Assembly: GCA_031259095.1 (NCBI GenBank)
Contig: JAIRLW010000503.1
Location: forward strand, 1 to 7,573
DNA length: 7,573 nucleotides
Reading direction: 5' to 3'
From: Planctomycetaceae bacterium
GTDB lineage: Bacteria > Planctomycetota > Planctomycetia > Pirellulales > Thermoguttaceae
Shown: piece by piece, positions 5,562 through 7,573 of the stretch
How the letters are laid out: the number at the start of each line of letters is the position of its first letter
Numbering within the stretch: the stretch's first letter is position 1
Notes under the pieces: generated by a model
Told to the model about the DNA's origin: nothing
The model's input: only the letters and a program-made list of their open reading frames with translations
Databases searched by the model: none
Position numbers and translations under genes: made by a program

Positions 5562-6149
5562 TTAATAAAAATTGACTGTTACGAATGGTTGAAGTTTTTT
5601 TCGGGCGCGGTGGAGTTGGACTCGCACGGCGCCTTCGTTTTTTCCGAGTTGTTCCGCAATCTGCGACAACGATAAATCGTCACGATAACGAAGTAAAAGG
5701 ATCGTTAATTCTTCCGGTGAAAGATGTTGTTTGGCAAGATTCCAAAGGTTTTGTTTTTCCTCTTCAAGGTCAAGTTGGTTTGGCGAATAGGTTGCCGGTT
5801 CGTTGAGACCGTCCAATGTTACCGTTTTTTTTCGCCGCTTTTCCGCAACCGCCATGCGAAACGCAATTCGATGCAGCCAACCGGCAAGTTTTTCACCTGA
5901 ATGAAGTTGTCCGATCATCTCGAACGCCCGTATTAATGTTTGTTGCGTTAATTCCTCCGCCAACTCCGTACTAAAAGTAAATCGTAATAAAAAACGATAA
6001 AGCGTTTCACGATAACGATGATCAATTTCGTCAAACGCTTTCGTTTCGCCCAATCGAACACGATCAACCAATTCGGAATCCGTACAACAGTTGTCAACGA
6101 AAATGTCGCAGGAATCGGTTCCCTTCATTTCGGTTTTCAATCGGTTCAT
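5562..6149 (-). CDS. ECF-type RNA polymerase sigma factor
   Basis: The 195-residue protein has the two domains of extracytoplasmic-function sigma factors. Sigma-2 covers about residues 25-105, including ELAEELTQQTLIRAFEMI, the counterpart of the polymerase-binding helix, and WLHRIAFRMAVAEKRR, the -10-recognition region. Sigma-4 covers about 140-188, with the helix-turn-helix SLSQIAEQLGKNEGAVRVQLHRARKKL that reads the -35. It should direct RNA polymerase to a small regulon. It starts with ATG overlapping the TAA of the upstream gene (TAATG), so translation is coupled; an internal ATG at 6128 is a weaker alternative. The last six residues (VTVNFY) and the stop lie exactly within the end of a long inverted repeat, so the original C-terminus has probably been replaced. 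Conserved sigma-4 residues are upstream of this and look intact. The N-terminus has extra cysteines (C14, C21, C22) of unknown role. Confidence 0.92.
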   Translation of the reverse strand: MNRLKTEMKGTDSCDIFVDNCCTDSELVDRVRLGETKAFDEIDHRYRETLYRFLLRFTFSTELAEELTQQTLIRAFEMIGQLHSGEKLAGWLHRIAFRMAVAEKRRKKTVTLDGLNEPATYSPNQLDLEEEKQNLWNLAKQHLSPEELTILLLRYRDDLSLSQIAEQLGKNEGAVRVQLHRARKKLQPFVTVNFY

Positions 6150-7354
6150 TAGCGGTTCTTAATTTTTTCCGTTGCTTGTTGAAGTCCTTTAGCGATCAAT
6201 TTCCAAAGTTCGGGATTGTCCAGTTTTTCCGTAACCGAAACATTGGTTCCTGTTGCGTTAACTTGAATCGCCTGCAATAATCCGCGTTCCGGCGAATTTT
6301 CCGTAACACTCAATTGAGCAAACGCTAATAATCCGGTCAATAAATCACGAACCGCATTAGCATCTTCGCCGGTACGCATCGCCGCAGTGATTTCAATCTG
6401 CGTAACATTATTCACATCGTGAAGAGTTACTTTTACTTTTTTAATTTTACCAAAAAACTCTGTTCCATACGAGTCGAGTTTGACAGGTTTCTGTTGCGGA
6501 TTGGCGAGGTTTACAATATCCGGCATCCCATCAAAATCACGTTTGATTTTTTTCAGGTGCCGATCTAAAAACAGAAAACAAGTTTCTTCGAGAACCAGTT
6601 CTTTTTTTGGTTCTGTTGTATTCAGATTGGCATAGCGACCGGTTTTGAACGCATCACAATATCGGACAATCTGGTCGTCGTCTGAAAAAATAAGAACATA
6701 ACGTTCATTATTGAGTTTTATTCCAGCGCAACAAAATTCAAAATCCTGATTGTGAAATTCAAAATCAAATTTGAGAATAAAATCTCCGTTTGGTTCGTTA
6801 CGAAGGAATTGATAGTCGGTTTTCTCCCGAAAATATTTCAGAAACGAAAAAAAAGAACGCGGATTGACGTCAATCATCAACGCTAACAAACCCTCAAAAT
6901 CAATCTCCAAATCTTTCGTCCGTCTCTGTAACAAATCGGTAATATCTTGCAAGTTTTCATCAATGTCATCGTCGTCGAAGTCTGCTTGCAGTTTGAAAAT
7001 AACCGCTTCGAGATGTTGAAAAATAGTTTCGATTCCTTTTTTGGTGGAAATATCGGATTCAAGAAAGAGCCGCAAATCGTCGGCGATTTGATTCGGCAAT
7101 TTCCGTCTGAGATTTTCCCGCGACAATTCTTTGTCAATTGCTTTATCGCAGGTCTCGGTAAACGCATCGAAAAACGGTTCCCATTCGGGAAGAGCCGTCA
7201 AACGTTTGACAAAATCCGAATCCGCAAACGCTTTGAAATTATCCTGATACGAGATGATTACCGCATTATCACCGGCAACAGCAGCTGTCGCGGCAAAAAA
7301 AACGGCGAACAATGCAGTCAACACCCACACAGAAATAAACAATCGTTTGGTCAT
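6149..7354 (-). CDS. Exported protein of unknown function, coupled to an ECF sigma gene
   Basis: The 401-residue protein opens with a typical signal peptide: MTKRL, a hydrophobic core through about residue 23, and a likely cleavage after AVA at residue 27. The mature part has no further membrane helix. It includes an acidic patch (FDDDDIDENLQD, about 121-132) and a C-terminal portion (VRDLLTGLLAFAQLS, then LLQAIQVNATGTNVSVTEKL). That pattern reminds me of uncharacterised planctomycete exported proteins, but I cannot name a domain. The start is firm: ATG at 7354 follows AAGGAG with a 5-base spacer. The stop overlaps the start of the sigma factor, so both come from one message. A role as an envelope target or sensor linked to that sigma factor is a guess from position only. 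Confidence 0.85.
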   Translation of the reverse strand: MTKRLFISVWVLTALFAVFFAATAAVAGDNAVIISYQDNFKAFADSDFVKRLTALPEWEPFFDAFTETCDKAIDKELSRENLRRKLPNQIADDLRLFLESDISTKKGIETIFQHLEAVIFKLQADFDDDDIDENLQDITDLLQRRTKDLEIDFEGLLALMIDVNPRSFFSFLKYFREKTDYQFLRNEPNGDFILKFDFEFHNQDFEFCCAGIKLNNERYVLIFSDDDQIVRYCDAFKTGRYANLNTTEPKKELVLEETCFLFLDRHLKKIKRDFDGMPDIVNLANPQQKPVKLDSYGTEFFGKIKKVKVTLHDVNNVTQIEITAAMRTGEDANAVRDLLTGLLAFAQLSVTENSPERGLLQAIQVNATGTNVSVTEKLDNPELWKLIAKGLQQATEKIKNR

Positions 7355-7573
7355 AATAACTCCTTTTTTTGTAAGGTTGAATTAAATCGTCAACGCAACA
7401 ACGACAGTATGTTGATGTTTATCATTCGGCGAATGTTACAGACTATTTACTTAAAACTGCACTTTCTTAAAAAAAGTAGTTTAATCTCCTTATTTTTAAG
7501 TATTTTTATTTTTTTGGTCTGTTTGCTTTCCGATATAAAGAGTCCCCAAATGATTCCTGTTTTTCACGCAAAA
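7355..7573. other. Leader region upstream of the sigma operon, no gene seen
   Basis: This AT-rich stretch should hold the promoter of the minus-strand operon, but I see no convincing pair of boxes on that strand; TTGACG then TACAAA near 7368-7393 has a spacer of only 14. On the plus strand, TTTTTG (7511-7516) and TATAAA (7534-7539) are 17 bases apart and could drive a gene beginning at the ATG at 7550, of which only eight codons (MIPVFHAK) fit in the window. That gene cannot be supported from so little. Confidence 0.3.
7360..7366 (-). promoter_or_regulatory. Strong Shine-Dalgarno site of the exported-protein gene
   Basis: On the minus strand the start is preceded by a run of A and GGAG, then TTATT and ATG. 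This is the only textbook ribosome site in the window and fixes the start at 7354. Its contrast with the other genes suggests this operon is translated efficiently from its first cistron. Confidence 0.75.

Larger units (their letters stand above)
4872..5582. repeat. Long imperfect inverted repeat (intergenic repeat copy B), split by a MITE
   Basis: The outer ends are inverted copies. From 4872 inward the sequence runs GTAACTGTCTATTTTTATTA and continues with ACC, CATGAAACACACAG and TAGTCCGCA. The reverse complement from 5582 inward runs GTAACAGTCAATTTTTATTA and continues the same way, with about 85-90 percent identity over some 80 bases once the MITE is removed. A second pair of arms lies further in, near 4977-5012 (CCACGAAAAACACGAATG) and 5060-5095 (opposite strand). 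The centre is near 5015-5050. Without the MITE the palindrome is about 370 bp. It holds no credible gene. Its right end overlaps the last six codons and stop of the sigma factor gene; its left end lies 14 bases before the start of the membrane-protein gene. Confidence 0.8.

Noticed and set aside
5211..5675. Plus-strand reading frames of 65 and 66 codons across the MITE and its right flank
   Set aside because: They cross the GC-rich palindrome or the element border and the antisense of the sigma gene, have no ribosome site, and encode no recognisable motif.
7550..7573. Start of a plus-strand gene (MIPVFHAK)
   Set aside because: Only eight codons fit in the window and there is no ribosome site; too little to support a gene.

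Overview
The window looks like an AT-rich member of the Planctomycetota. The main reason is the first large gene. It has the layout and signature stretches I recall from planctomycete membrane-anchored VWA proteins: two N-terminal membrane helices, a MIDAS-type VWA domain, a glutamine-amidotransferase-like middle, the stretch GSGELWRLR...IIRYVGQGRL, and a C-terminal helix ending EWTLRRLMKLA. Weak or absent Shine-Dalgarno sites at most starts and an ECF sigma operon with uncharacterised partners also fit. This assignment rests on recall of families; no search was run.

Layout, left to right. Positions 1-162 (minus) hold the edge of an unidentified reading frame interrupted by an in-frame TGA. 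252-2912 (plus) is the VWA protein gene, followed by a hairpin terminator at 2931-2956. 2964-3283 is an intergenic repeat (copy A) carrying a 98-bp hairpin insertion. 3292-4254 (minus) is queG, the last step of queuosine synthesis; it overlaps the end of 4208-4858 (minus), a small single-pass membrane protein that looks like a zinc-less anti-sigma factor. 4872-5582 is a long imperfect inverted repeat (copy B) broken by a 337-bp MITE, which itself holds a 113-bp GC-rich palindrome. 5562-6149 (minus) is an ECF sigma factor, and 6149-7354 (minus) an exported protein of unknown function whose stop overlaps the sigma start in TAATG. 7355-7573 is the leader of that operon.

How the genes may work together: the exported 401-residue protein and the ECF sigma factor are translationally coupled. 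The next gene downstream on the same strand encodes a membrane protein with anti-sigma-like topology. It is now separated from the sigma gene by about 700 bp of repeat DNA. A plausible reading, which is inference, is an original cluster of exported protein, sigma factor, anti-sigma-like protein and queG, later split by repeat and MITE insertions.

The most interesting material is the nested repeat DNA. The MITE has 25-bp terminal inverted repeats, a TAA target duplication, and an unoccupied version of the same target in copy A of this window. The outer end of the long inverted repeat supplies the last six residues and the stop codon of the sigma factor. Separately, three genes contain low-complexity inserts built from short tandem repeats whose period is a multiple of three.
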